Assembly: GCA_009781635.1 (NCBI GenBank)
Contig: WQXU01000012.1
Span: forward strand, 1 to 64,000
Length of the DNA: 64,000 bases
Origin: Treponema sp.
Lineage (GTDB): Bacteria > Spirochaetota > Spirochaetia > Treponematales > Breznakiellaceae
Direction: 5' to 3'
Made by a program: the position numbers and the translations under genes. The notes beneath the pieces were generated by a model. That model was not told the origin of the DNA. It made no database searches and saw only the letters and a program-made list of their open reading frames with translations. Below are positions 25,330 through 33,622 of the stretch, one piece after another (position 1 is the stretch's first letter; each line of letters starts with the position of its first letter).

Positions 25330-27354
25330 TCAGGGAGCGAAAAGGTCATCGTATCTTCCGCCCATATTCCAGTGGGTAAAGCCGCCTAATCCCGCCTCGC
25401 GGACACCTTCAATCTGGCGCCGGACATAATTGTGATTATAATATTGCCTGTCATAAGATACGTTTAAACGGAAAGCCTGAGTCCAGGGACGTACAATCAC
25501 CTGACCGCGTGCTATGCGATCATTGCGTAATGTTCCTATGTAATAAATACGCCAGGGGCGCAGCTCCGGCGGATGCTGTGCAAGAAAATATTGTTCAAAG
25601 TGACTTGGGTAGTACATTGGACAGATCACATCTACAAGTGGAGCTAAAAGCTCAACTTCCTGGCCTGTGCGCGCGCCTGTACGGTACCAGCCATTAGCGC
25701 CGTATATATCAATTGAGATTGGCGCTTTTACCCTGGAGCGGACATGCAGTAAAAAAGAGTGTATGGCGCTTTCCATATCCATGCCGCTGTCACGCCAGCG
25801 GTAACGGGCATCGGCAAGATTGTCACCATCGGTAGGGAAGCGTATGTAGTCATATTGAATTTCGTCGATGCCCCGTTCGTGGAGTTCCACGGAAATATTG
25901 GCAATGTAATCCCATACTTCTTCTGAGTAAGGGTCTACCCAGCGCTCCTGACCAAATCCTACCCAGGGTATTCCATTCCTGTCCCACACAGCGTATTTAA
26001 AATTTTCCCTTGCATATAATTCCCTGTCTTTAAAAACCACAACCCGGGCAACTACATAAACACCCAGCTTTTTCATTTCTTCCATGAATGGTTCGATATC
26101 AAGAGGACTGAAAACTCTTCCTTTGGCAGTTATTGCGGGATTTCTAGGGTTGAACCTGAGCCTTCCTTCTTCATCCTTCATATCGATGACGACCATGTTC
26201 AAGCTGGCTCTTCTGATTACATCCAGGTAAGGCTGAAGGCTGCGGCTGTTAGCTGCATGATGAACAGGTAAAAAGATTCCTTCCTTGTTAGCTGCTATAT
26301 TGCCGGAGTGATCCTGCGGCTCATCAAGCAGCCAAAGCTCGCTTAGTTGAATTCTTGGCATGGAATTTATCACTATGCAGTTTGGTTTATTATTCGCAGG
26401 TATAGCGCGGATAATCTCTGTAATTTCCGGATGAAGACGTGTATTATTGCTGGAAAAATCCAGATGCGCTACTGTCCCTTCGCGTAAAAAATACAGTCCG
26501 TTTTCTTCAGGGTAGAGTGAATCTACTGTTCCAAAAGGAGTGTTATCCATCCATAAGAGATCAAACTTTTTTTGCTCCCAGTCCATTTTATAAATACGGT
26601 GCCTGAATGTTTGTGAAACATAAATCTCCGGGGCTCCTGCCTCGTTTAGAATAATGGCAATATCAGAGACTTCATCGGGGTTATTGGTGGTCTCAAGTTT
26701 TTCAAGGCCGTCCGCCATATATGTCCATTTTGAACCTGGAATATCCGGATGGATATAATGTATACCGTAAATACTATGTGAGAAAAACACTGTCAATTCC
26801 GGCATAAAGGCCGACGCAACAGCTTTAATTCCATTTGAACGGTATGGAATTGCGCCAAGATCAACCCATGAAAGCCCTTGATTGCGGCTTAAATAAACCC
26901 TGTCTTTGGTATTGCAGACGAATATATTCGGGTTAGCCGGATTTATTTTGATATCTTTTATTTCCTGAACGGTATGCAAAAAGGATTTTTGCCCCTCTTC
27001 ATATAATTTTATTACTTTTTCGGGTATTCCCTGGGTGCGTTTTTCCCAGCTTTGGCTCTCATTTATATTATTTGATAAAAATATCCCCTCACTGGTTAAA
27101 ATTACCCATTTATCTTCCTCGTTAGGGACGGAAAGTATTTTTTTAACCGATCCGCCTGTCCATGAAACCGCTGATTTCCCTTTAGAATCAATGATAAAAA
27201 GCCCTTCTTTTGTGCCGGCGTACATTAAAAGGCTTTTTTCCTCCGCCGGTTCTTCGCTTCTTTCGACATTAGTCATCGTACACATGGAAAATGAAAGCAT
27301 TACAAGGCAAACACAGAAAAACACGTAATTTAACTTAAATTTGGAAAATGTCAT
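25330..27354 (-). CDS. Lipoprotein with propeller-like N-terminus and DUF4015 glycosidase-like domain
   Basis: A 674-residue exported protein with signal peptide and a possible lipobox (LSFSMC, C25). Residues about 35-330 contain repeated LLxxxGxxxGLF and WVDLGAIP-like strands, suggesting a sialidase/YCF48-type propeller (DRVYLSRNQGLSWVDLG). Residues about 355-660 match DUF4015, a TIM-barrel glycoside-hydrolase-like domain: NKEGIFLPVHHAANS, IDMKDEEGRLRF, VVARVVVFKDRELY, WVDPYSEEVWDYI, EIQYDYIRFPTDG and the tail GGFTHWNMGGRYD. D and E residues at the ends of these strands could be catalytic. The combination suggests a cell-envelope enzyme acting on a polysaccharide; the substrate is unknown. 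AGGA lies about 7 bases before the ATG. Confidence 0.82.
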   Translation of the reverse strand: MTFSKFKLNYVFFCVCLVMLSFSMCTMTNVERSEEPAEEKSLLMYAGTKEGLFIIDSKGKSAVSWTGGSVKKILSVPNEEDKWVILTSEGIFLSNNINESQSWEKRTQGIPEKVIKLYEEGQKSFLHTVQEIKDIKINPANPNIFVCNTKDRVYLSRNQGLSWVDLGAIPYRSNGIKAVASAFMPELTVFFSHSIYGIHYIHPDIPGSKWTYMADGLEKLETTNNPDEVSDIAIILNEAGAPEIYVSQTFRHRIYKMDWEQKKFDLLWMDNTPFGTVDSLYPEENGLYFLREGTVAHLDFSSNNTRLHPEITEIIRAIPANNKPNCIVINSMPRIQLSELWLLDEPQDHSGNIAANKEGIFLPVHHAANSRSLQPYLDVIRRASLNMVVIDMKDEEGRLRFNPRNPAITAKGRVFSPLDIEPFMEEMKKLGVYVVARVVVFKDRELYARENFKYAVWDRNGIPWVGFGQERWVDPYSEEVWDYIANISVELHERGIDEIQYDYIRFPTDGDNLADARYRWRDSGMDMESAIHSFLLHVRSRVKAPISIDIYGANGWYRTGARTGQEVELLAPLVDVICPMYYPSHFEQYFLAQHPPELRPWRIYYIGTLRNDRIARGQVIVRPWTQAFRLNVSYDRQYYNHNYVRRQIEGVREAGLGGFTHWNMGGRYDDLFAP

Positions 27355-27428
27355 AATATTATCCTAGCAAAGAAACATAAATATTGAAATACATAAATTA
27401 TTAAATAATATTATTTATCCGTTAAAGT

Positions 27429-27574
27429 CCCGTATTAAAATGACCGATAATGTAATACCGGGAGGGAACTTGCAACGAGCCCACAGGGTGAGTTTCCAGC
27501 TCTTGCCTCTCATTATACAGACGGTGTGCATAGGGTTAATAGCCCTGACGTCCAGGCACATCGTCTTTTTTTTT
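27429..27574 (+). ncRNA. Candidate structured small RNA ending in a terminator
   Basis: Three hairpins lie in a row. The first pairs 27429-27437 with 27453-27462 (one bulge). The second pairs GGGAACT (27464-27470) with AGTTTCC (27491-27497) around an inner CCC/GGG. The third pairs GACGGTGTGC (27520-27529) with GCACATCGTC (27556-27565), a 10-bp stem with an inner AGGG/CCCT hairpin, followed by nine T residues. No plus-strand gene lies upstream for over 2 kb, so the terminator does not end a coding gene. SRP, tmRNA, RNase P, 6S and common riboswitch signatures are not visible. Upstream promoter support is weak (TTGAAA at 27384 and TAATAT at 27406). Confidence 0.5.
27520..27574 (+). terminator. 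Intrinsic terminator of the candidate small RNA
   Basis: The 10-bp stem GACGGTGTGC/GCACATCGTC (one G-U pair) encloses a smaller AGGG/CCCT hairpin and is followed directly by nine T residues (27566-27574). Confidence 0.75.
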
Positions 27575-27613
27575 GTAAATGTATGCCTGAAAAGTTTAGC
27601 CGCAAACCAATTG

Positions 27614-27642
27614 TTGACAAAAATTAAATACCGGCGTATCCT
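27614..27642 (+). promoter_or_regulatory. Promoter of the UgpC/MsmK-like ATPase gene
   Basis: TTGACA (27614-27619), 17 bases, TATCCT (27637-27642). The transcript would start near 27649 and carry a 55-base leader with a small hairpin before GGGAGG and ATG 27705. Confidence 0.65.
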
Positions 27643-27704
27643 GAACTCATAAAATAACCCTCTGACCGTTTGAAATGGTCAGAAAAGTAATGGGAGGCCA
27701 GCGT

Positions 27705-28811
27705 ATGGCAAAAGTTGAAATGAAGAGCATTTCAAAGGTGTATGATGGCGGAGTCCGCGCTGTGGACAATGCCAACATCGTAGTCGAGGACAAGGAATTT
27801 GTCGTTTTGGTAGGACCCTCTGGTTGCGGAAAATCCACAACTCTCAGAATGGTCGCAGGTCTTGAGGATATCACTGAAGGTGAACTCCTTATTGACGGTG
27901 AAAAAATGAACGATGTTCCGCCGAAGGACAGGAATATCGCCATGGTATTCCAGAACTACGCCCTCTATCCTCATATGTCAGTTTATGAAAACATGGCATT
28001 CGGTCTTAGAATCAAGAAAGTACCCAAAGCGGAAATTGACAAACGTGTTAATGAGGCTGCCCGTATTCTTGATATCGAAAAGTTCCTTGATCGCAAACCC
28101 AAGGCCCTTTCCGGCGGTCAGAGACAGCGTGTTGCGGTAGGCCGCGCCATTGTCCGTAACCCGAAGGTCTTCCTTTTTGACGAGCCCCTCTCCAACCTGG
28201 ACGCTAAATTGCGCGTACAGATGAGGGCGGAACTTTCAGATCTTCACCTTCGTTTGAACGCAACAATGATTTATGTTACACACGACCAGGTCGAAGCTAT
28301 GACCATGGCGAATAAAATCGTTGTTATGAAAGACGGCAAGGTTCAGCAGATTGGAGCTCCTTTGTACCTTTATAACTGGCCGGTCAACAAATTTGTTGCA
28401 GGCTTTATTGGTTCGCCGCCAATGAACTTCCTTAACGTAAGAGTAAGGGAAGACGGCAATTCCATTATGCTGGATGAAGGTTCATTCAAACTCAAGGCGG
28501 ATTCTTCGCATAATGAGTTCCTTAAAAGTTATATCGGCAAGGAAGTATTCTTTGGTATACGCCCTGAAGATTTGATGTATTCAGAAAAAGATGCTGCCAA
28601 CAGCATGACTGTAAAGGTAACTGTAGTTGAGCCCCTCGGCGCAGATATCCATCTGTGGCTGACAACGGAAAAACAGCCTCTTGTTGCACGCACCGAACCT
28701 AATCACACATTTAAAGTCGGCGATACTGCCATCTTTATTCCCAGAATGGAAAAAGCGCGCTATTTCGACAAAGATACTGAACTTGCGATTATTCCTTCTC
28801 CGGATCTATAG
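27705..28811 (+). CDS. ugpC: Carbohydrate ABC transporter ATPase (UgpC/MsmK type)
   Basis: A 368-residue ATPase of the CUT1 sugar-importer class. Walker A GPSGCGKST at 37-45, signature LSGGQRQRVAVGRA near 134, Walker B LFDEPLSNLDAKLR near 155 and H-loop YVTHDQVEAM near 190. The C-terminal 130 residues form the TOBE regulatory domain (FFGIRPEDLMY). I use ATG 27705 (MAKVEMKSI), which has GGGAGG 7 bases upstream and fits the family start. No permease or binding protein is adjacent, so it probably serves several sugar transporters in trans, as MsmK does in streptococci. A strong terminator follows directly, so it is monocistronic. Confidence 0.93.
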   Translation: MAKVEMKSISKVYDGGVRAVDNANIVVEDKEFVVLVGPSGCGKSTTLRMVAGLEDITEGELLIDGEKMNDVPPKDRNIAMVFQNYALYPHMSVYENMAFGLRIKKVPKAEIDKRVNEAARILDIEKFLDRKPKALSGGQRQRVAVGRAIVRNPKVFLFDEPLSNLDAKLRVQMRAELSDLHLRLNATMIYVTHDQVEAMTMANKIVVMKDGKVQQIGAPLYLYNWPVNKFVAGFIGSPPMNFLNVRVREDGNSIMLDEGSFKLKADSSHNEFLKSYIGKEVFFGIRPEDLMYSEKDAANSMTVKVTVVEPLGADIHLWLTTEKQPLVARTEPNHTFKVGDTAIFIPRMEKARYFDKDTELAIIPSPDL

Positions 28812-28821
28812 TCCAACAATT

Positions 28822-28857
28822 AGGGGTTAGCAGTAAATATACTAACCCCTGATTTTT
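28822..28857 (+). terminator. Intrinsic terminator after the ugpC gene
   Basis: AGGGGTTAG (28822-28830) pairs with CTAACCCCT (28842-28850) around an 11-base loop and is followed by a GATTTTT tail. The converging regulator gene on the minus strand ends at 28861, so the hairpin may help both. Confidence 0.85.
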
Positions 28858-28860
28858 ATT

Positions 28861-30279
28861 CTACTTAATTGTCTTTTTAAAACCTTCAGAAAGATTATTT
28901 TCCCCGATGCTTCTTATGATTCCTCCGCCTTGGTTGCGGTATTTTCCGGGGCTGATTCCTGTATAGGCCTTGAATATTTTTGAAAACCAGCTTTGATCCT
29001 CAAAACAGCAGCAGGAGGCAATCTCGCTAAGAGACATTTCAGTTTCCAATAGAAGGCGGCTTGCTTTTTCCACTCTTAACCGGTTTAGATATTTTGAAAG
29101 GTTTTCACCCATTTCTTCCTTAAAGATGGTGCTGAAATAAGGAGGGGAGAGTCCTGCCACAGCGGATATTTCTTTTAAGCTGATTTTCCTTGTAAAGTTT
29201 TCTAATATAAAAGTTTCCGCTTTACGCAGAGCTGCAGCATGAGGGATTCCCTTAAAGGAAGAAATATTGCCCGCTACGCGATCTACAATGTGGTATAAAA
29301 TATCGGTAATGTCTTCAATTGTTTTAGCTTCCTGAATCACTCTTAAGTTCTGGCTGTTAACTCCCATAGAAGTTGAGCTGCTTTGGACAGGGCTTATCTC
29401 TACTCTGGAAATTAATACGACCAGTTCAATTGCGCGTAATTGCACATATTTAAATTGCCCGGGATTTGTAAAAAACATCATTGCCAGCAGTTCATTCAGC
29501 GCCTTTTTTGTTTCGCCATGATCGCCTTTGCGCAGGGTTGCCAAAAGTGTTTTTTCTTTTTCCAGCGGATAACCGAGTTTATCGGAATTAACAGGGTATT
29601 GCAGCTTCAATTCTTCGATAATTTTTGATATAGACTCTTGCTGCTGGGCTCTTCGTTTGATCATTGCATGATATTCTTCACTGCCAGTATTAAGAGAATC
29701 CGCGCATAACTGCATCATTTCCGCCAGAGACTGGACTTTCTCCCTGTCTGCCTCAGGAAGAGAATTGATACGTTCTTTTAATTCTTCATTCGATATTTCA
29801 CTATTGCACATAACGATAGTATCATTTGCATTAAAAAAAATGTCAACTGCTTTCTGCTTATCTGTTAAAAAACCTGATCCCCTGATAGCTCCTGAAAATG
29901 AGCCTTCAGTGTAAATCGGGCATGTCCAGAAAAGCAATCCAAGGCTGCAATTATAAACATGACAGCCGCCTTTTTTGCCTGCTTCCTTTATAGCATTTAC
30001 ATGCATTTCATGACAGGGATAGGTTTCCTGCTTATTATCCGGAGAACCGGATTTATTGCAGTAAGGGCATATTATTTTTTCCGGAGCGAGCTCTGCGCCG
30101 CAGCGGACAGGGAATGAAGGATTGCAAGAGCTGTCATAAATACAGATACAGCTTCCTGTGGCTTGGTTGTAATCCGACATGATTTTTGCAGCCTTTTCCA
30201 GCAATGTTTCATTGTCCGGCCATTGCCCTGATTTGTTAGCAGCCATGATAATTTTATTTTCATTCATATTAGCCCCCAT
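28861..30279 (-). CDS. PocR-AraC transcription regulator
   Basis: A 472-residue regulator. Residues about 20-180 form a PocR-type ligand-binding domain with a Cys/His-rich pattern (CPYCNKSG, YPCHEMHVN, CHVYNCSLGLLFW). The C-terminal 105 residues form a double AraC HTH (SLKEISAVAGLSPPYFSTIF; SLSEIASCCCFEDQSWFSKI; GISPGKYRNQ). In Salmonella PocR binds 1,2-propanediol, and in other bacteria PocR domains bind small hydroxylated compounds or metabolites. It is followed upstream by a paralogue at 30297-31571, 17 bases away, with the same architecture. No adjacent target operon reveals the inducer. Two starts are possible (30279 or 30267); GGGGG precedes the second. Confidence 0.87.
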   Translation of the reverse strand: MGANMNENKIIMAANKSGQWPDNETLLEKAAKIMSDYNQATGSCICIYDSSCNPSFPVRCGAELAPEKIICPYCNKSGSPDNKQETYPCHEMHVNAIKEAGKKGGCHVYNCSLGLLFWTCPIYTEGSFSGAIRGSGFLTDKQKAVDIFFNANDTIVMCNSEISNEELKERINSLPEADREKVQSLAEMMQLCADSLNTGSEEYHAMIKRRAQQQESISKIIEELKLQYPVNSDKLGYPLEKEKTLLATLRKGDHGETKKALNELLAMMFFTNPGQFKYVQLRAIELVVLISRVEISPVQSSSTSMGVNSQNLRVIQEAKTIEDITDILYHIVDRVAGNISSFKGIPHAAALRKAETFILENFTRKISLKEISAVAGLSPPYFSTIFKEEMGENLSKYLNRLRVEKASRLLLETEMSLSEIASCCCFEDQSWFSKIFKAYTGISPGKYRNQGGGIIRSIGENNLSEGFKKTIK

Positions 30280-30296
30280 TTATTTCCTGTTTTATA

Positions 30297-31571
30297 CTAA
30301 ATATTACTAACGGCATATATGCCGCCGGTTGCTGTGTCATCGGTATGAATGCCGAGTTCCCGGTATTTACCCGGAGTGAAACCTTTATTATTTTTGAATA
30401 TTTTTGAGAACCAGCTTTGATCCTCAAATCCGCACACCCTTGCAACTTCGCTTATCGGCGTATTTGTTGTCACAAGCATTGCAGCCGCCTTTTCAACTCT
30501 TAATTTGTTAAGGTAATTTGAAAGATTTTCACCCATTTCCTCCTTAAAGACTGTGCTGAAATACGGCGCTGAAAGCCCGGATGCGCCTGCAATTTCTCTA
30601 AGACTTAATTTCCTTGTATAATTTTCCCAGATATAACGTTCTGCTTTTCTGAGCGCCGAAAAATGCCGTACCCCATGGAATGAAAAAATCAGGCCCGACA
30701 TCCGGTCTGTTATTGAACTTAAAATATCCGTTATTTCTTTGAAATTACGGCTTTCTTCAATCTTTTTTATGCACCGGTTTGCAGCGTCTAAGGCGGTGTT
30801 GTCAATTATATCTTTTGGATCTGCAACTGCCCTTGACAGAAGCACGGCAAGCTCAAGCGCCTTCAGCTGAAAAACCTGAAAATTATTATTTGCCTTTGCG
30901 TAATGTATTTTTAAGAGTTTTAAAAGAATTTTATGGCCTTCGATATTATCTCCGCGGCGCAGGCTTGCAAGAAGCATCCTCTCCATATCAAGCGCGGATA
31001 TGTCGGCGGGGTTTATATTTTCCGCAGCTGCTTTGCATTTCTGTTCTTCTGTCTGGAAGGCATCAGTTGTTTTTTTTGGATTTTTTGAAGCTTCTCTTAG
31101 GGATACAGGCCTGCTGATTTTCTCTTCATCAATGCAGGAAACTCCGCTTTTAGTTTTTTTTCTGATAAAATTTGTTCCTGATATTTTATCTGCACATAAC
31201 AGCATTATCTGCGCCAAAGCTTTTACCCTGTTGATGTTTTTTTCAGAGCTCTTCACTCCGCCGGAAAAAAGTGCTCCTGCGAATCGTTCGCCTGCGTAAA
31301 ACGGGCTTGTCCAAAAAGCCAGGTTCTTACGGCAAAGGTAAATGTATGAACCGCCAAGTTCCCTGGCCTTGTTTGCAGCTTCTATGTGAAGATACTCGCA
31401 TTTTCTGTGATCGCACTGCCTGCAGATGGAGTTTAAATCATTAATACATGAGTCCGGTTCTATTATAAAAGCAGTGCAGTTTGAAGCCGTTTCATATTGT
31501 TTTGCAATTCTGGCGGCTTTTAACATCAATGGTTCCAGTTCCCTTCGTTGTATAATGCTTGACTTCGGCAT
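30297..31571 (-). CDS. PocR-AraC transcription regulator, paralogue
   Basis: A 424-residue paralogue of the following gene. Its PocR-type domain at about 15-110 carries the cluster CINDLNSICRQCDHRKCEYL, a possible metal site, and LAFWTSPFYAGERFAGAL. Compared with its neighbour it has a charged, low-complexity insert at about 140-200. The C-terminal AraC HTH (SLREIAGASGLSAPYFSTVF; PISEVARVCGFEDQSWFSKI; GFTPGKYRELG) is very similar to the paralogue, so the two may bind overlapping operators or form heterodimers. AAGGAG lies 7 bases before the ATG. The divergent mutase gene starts 180 bases away. Tandem duplication with diverging sensor domains suggests different ligands. Confidence 0.87.
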   Translation of the reverse strand: MPKSSIIQRRELEPLMLKAARIAKQYETASNCTAFIIEPDSCINDLNSICRQCDHRKCEYLHIEAANKARELGGSYIYLCRKNLAFWTSPFYAGERFAGALFSGGVKSSEKNINRVKALAQIMLLCADKISGTNFIRKKTKSGVSCIDEEKISRPVSLREASKNPKKTTDAFQTEEQKCKAAAENINPADISALDMERMLLASLRRGDNIEGHKILLKLLKIHYAKANNNFQVFQLKALELAVLLSRAVADPKDIIDNTALDAANRCIKKIEESRNFKEITDILSSITDRMSGLIFSFHGVRHFSALRKAERYIWENYTRKLSLREIAGASGLSAPYFSTVFKEEMGENLSNYLNKLRVEKAAAMLVTTNTPISEVARVCGFEDQSWFSKIFKNNKGFTPGKYRELGIHTDDTATGGIYAVSNI

Positions 31572-31736
31572 TGTTGTCTCCTTAATTATTTAATCTAAGA
31601 AAAGTCAGCGGAACAAAATACACCCTATTTGAAGAAAATATCAGTTCAAAAAACACTACAAAAACACGAAAAAAATAATCATTAAACCTAAAAAACCGCT
31701 TGTATGCCGGCGGTAGAATTTATGGAACCAAAAATC

Positions 31737-31742
31737 TATACT
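31737..31742 (+). promoter_or_regulatory. Possible -10 of a leaderless transcript
   Basis: TATACT ends 8 bases before ATG 31751 and no Shine-Dalgarno site is present. No convincing -35 is seen, so confidence is low. Confidence 0.3.
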
Positions 31743-31750
31743 TTTGATCT

Positions 31751-33619
31751 ATGGTCTGTAAAGAAGAAATAAACACAGTTCTTGATAAAATGATTCTTTC
31801 CGCTTCCGGCTGGCGCGGAGTATTTTCTTTGCACGGCGGTGAAGAAAGCTCATCGGAACATATCAGTGCAGCTTGCAGTATCATTTGCGGGGCTGCGGCG
31901 CTTGCCTTTGCTGATTATCTGCGTAATGGCCTTAATGTAAAAAGTCCAATTGTTCTTCTTGGCACTGATACAAGGCCGACAGGAAAGGCAATTGCAGATG
32001 CAATGATACCTGTTCTGTTATCTGAAGACTGCAAGGTTTATTATGCAGGTGTGACTGCTGCGCCGGAAATTATGGCCTGGGCAAGATGCAAGAAAAATCC
32101 CTGTCCGTCAGGTTTTATTTATATTTCTGCAAGCCATAATCCCATTGGTCATAACGGTTTTAAATTCGGCCTTACAGACGGCGGTGTCTTGCCGGCGGAT
32201 GAGGCAAATAAACTTATTGCCGGTTTCCGCGCATTAATACAGAACGATAACTGCCTTGCAAATATAGAAGCCATTGTTTCCAGGACCGGCGATAAAAGTT
32301 CTGCGGATGTTTATACAAAAATTGATAATGCAAAAGCTGAAGCCCGGAAAGCTTACTATGACTTTTGCATTGATGTTATATACGGAACCCAAAAAGACGC
32401 AACAGCCGCTGCAATGAAGAAGGGCCTTGATGAAAAACCCCTTGGCATAGTTTGTGATTTTAACGGCAGCGCGCGGACAGTCTCTATAGACAAGGATTTT
32501 TTACTGGCTCATGGCTTTAAATTTGAATATATAAATGATAAACCGGGGCAGATTGCCCACCGTATTGTACCGGAAGGCGAATCCCTTGAGCCATGCTGCA
32601 AACTGCTTGAAGATGCTCATGCGCGCGATGCCTCATTCGTTTTGGGTTATGTTCCGGATTGCGACGGTGACAGAGGTAACCTTGTTATATGGGATGACTC
32701 TGCAGACAGAGCGCGCGCACTTGAGGCGCAGGAAGTTTTTGCCCTTGCCTGTACTGCAGAACTTTCACATCTCTTGTGGACAGGAGAGCTGTCTTATGAT
32801 GATGATGGCAGAACTCTTAAAAAAGCTGCAATTGCCGTAAATGATCCTACTTCGATGCGGATAGACAGAATTGCAGAATATTTGGGTGTTTCCGTTTTCC
32901 GCGCTGAAGTAGGAGAAGCAAATGTTGTTTCCCTTGCGCGTAAACTGCGTGAAGAAGGATACCTTGTGCGCATACTGGGAGAAGGTTCGGCAGGCGGTAA
33001 TATCACGCATCCGTCCGCTGTCAGGGATCCAATAAATACTGTCCTTGCAATTGCAAAAATGCTTTTGATTCGTTCATCCGGCGCCAAACCAGGCCTTTTT
33101 GAAATTTGGCGAAGATGCGCCGGAAAAGAAAAAAATCCTCTTTCTGCAAAACTCAAGAATACGGAAAATGAAAAGAGCGGTTTTACAATTGCCGGTATAA
33201 TCGAGAGCCTGCCGGCGTTTTCGTCCACTCCCGCTTACAATAATGACGCCATAATGCACATAATTACGCAGGATCATGCTATACTTAAAGAGCGTTATCA
33301 GGATGTTTTTCTGCGGGAGTGGGAAGAGCGCAAAAATGATCTGGAAACACGTTTTGGCATACATAGCTGGGAAGCCATTGCGTATAACGGAACGGCGGAA
33401 AGACGCGGCCTGAAGCGCTTCGGAGAATCCGGCAGGGGAGGTTTAAAGGTTCTTTTTTTTGACAGTAAAAAAAGGGAGATTGCATATATATGGATGAGGG
33501 GTTCTGCCACTGAACCTGTTTTCAGGATTATGGCAGATGTTGAAGGTGCAGAAACATGGGCGCAGAAAGATTTACTTGAATGGCAGCGCTCCATGATAAT
33601 AAAGGCAGACAGGAGTTAA
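31751..33619 (+). CDS. Phosphohexomutase-like protein with variant metal loop
   Basis: A 622-residue alpha-D-phosphohexomutase. ISASHNPIGHNGFK (phosphoserine S128), metal loop DCDGDRGN near 303-310 (canonical DPDADR), sugar loop EGSAGGN near 411 and phosphate loop RGSATEPVFRIM near 582 are in order. These enzymes interconvert glucose-, mannose- or glucosamine-1- and 6-phosphates. Loop changes (Cys for Pro, Gly for Ala, SAGGN in place of EES-type) separate it from the canonical mutase at 59875 and may change its substrate. It is longer than the usual 450-570 residues. The ATG has no ribosome site, but TATACT ends 8 bases upstream. It runs straight into the PUR gene (3-base gap). Confidence 0.8.
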   Translation: MVCKEEINTVLDKMILSASGWRGVFSLHGGEESSSEHISAACSIICGAAALAFADYLRNGLNVKSPIVLLGTDTRPTGKAIADAMIPVLLSEDCKVYYAGVTAAPEIMAWARCKKNPCPSGFIYISASHNPIGHNGFKFGLTDGGVLPADEANKLIAGFRALIQNDNCLANIEAIVSRTGDKSSADVYTKIDNAKAEARKAYYDFCIDVIYGTQKDATAAAMKKGLDEKPLGIVCDFNGSARTVSIDKDFLLAHGFKFEYINDKPGQIAHRIVPEGESLEPCCKLLEDAHARDASFVLGYVPDCDGDRGNLVIWDDSADRARALEAQEVFALACTAELSHLLWTGELSYDDDGRTLKKAAIAVNDPTSMRIDRIAEYLGVSVFRAEVGEANVVSLARKLREEGYLVRILGEGSAGGNITHPSAVRDPINTVLAIAKMLLIRSSGAKPGLFEIWRRCAGKEKNPLSAKLKNTENEKSGFTIAGIIESLPAFSSTPAYNNDAIMHIITQDHAILKERYQDVFLREWEERKNDLETRFGIHSWEAIAYNGTAERRGLKRFGESGRGGLKVLFFDSKKREIAYIWMRGSATEPVFRIMADVEGAETWAQKDLLEWQRSMIIKADRS

Positions 33620-33622
33620 ATT

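Larger units (their letters stand above)
27355..27704. other. Intergenic region with candidate RNA and a promoter
   Basis: This 350-base region separates the lipoprotein gene (minus) from the UgpC gene (plus). It holds a structured RNA candidate with a terminator (about 27429-27574), then a promoter at 27614 for the ATPase gene and a hairpin in that gene's leader (CTGACC/GGTCAG, 27660-27681). No protein-coding gene is convincing. Confidence 0.6.

Noticed and set aside
27429-27574. SRP RNA, 6S RNA or a known riboswitch
   Set aside because: The diagnostic conserved stretches of these RNAs could not be found by eye, so I left it as an unnamed candidate.
27440-27652. A 70-residue plus-strand ORF
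   Set aside because: It reads through the strong terminator at 27520-27574 and the promoter at 27614, has no family features and lies on the structured RNA candidate.
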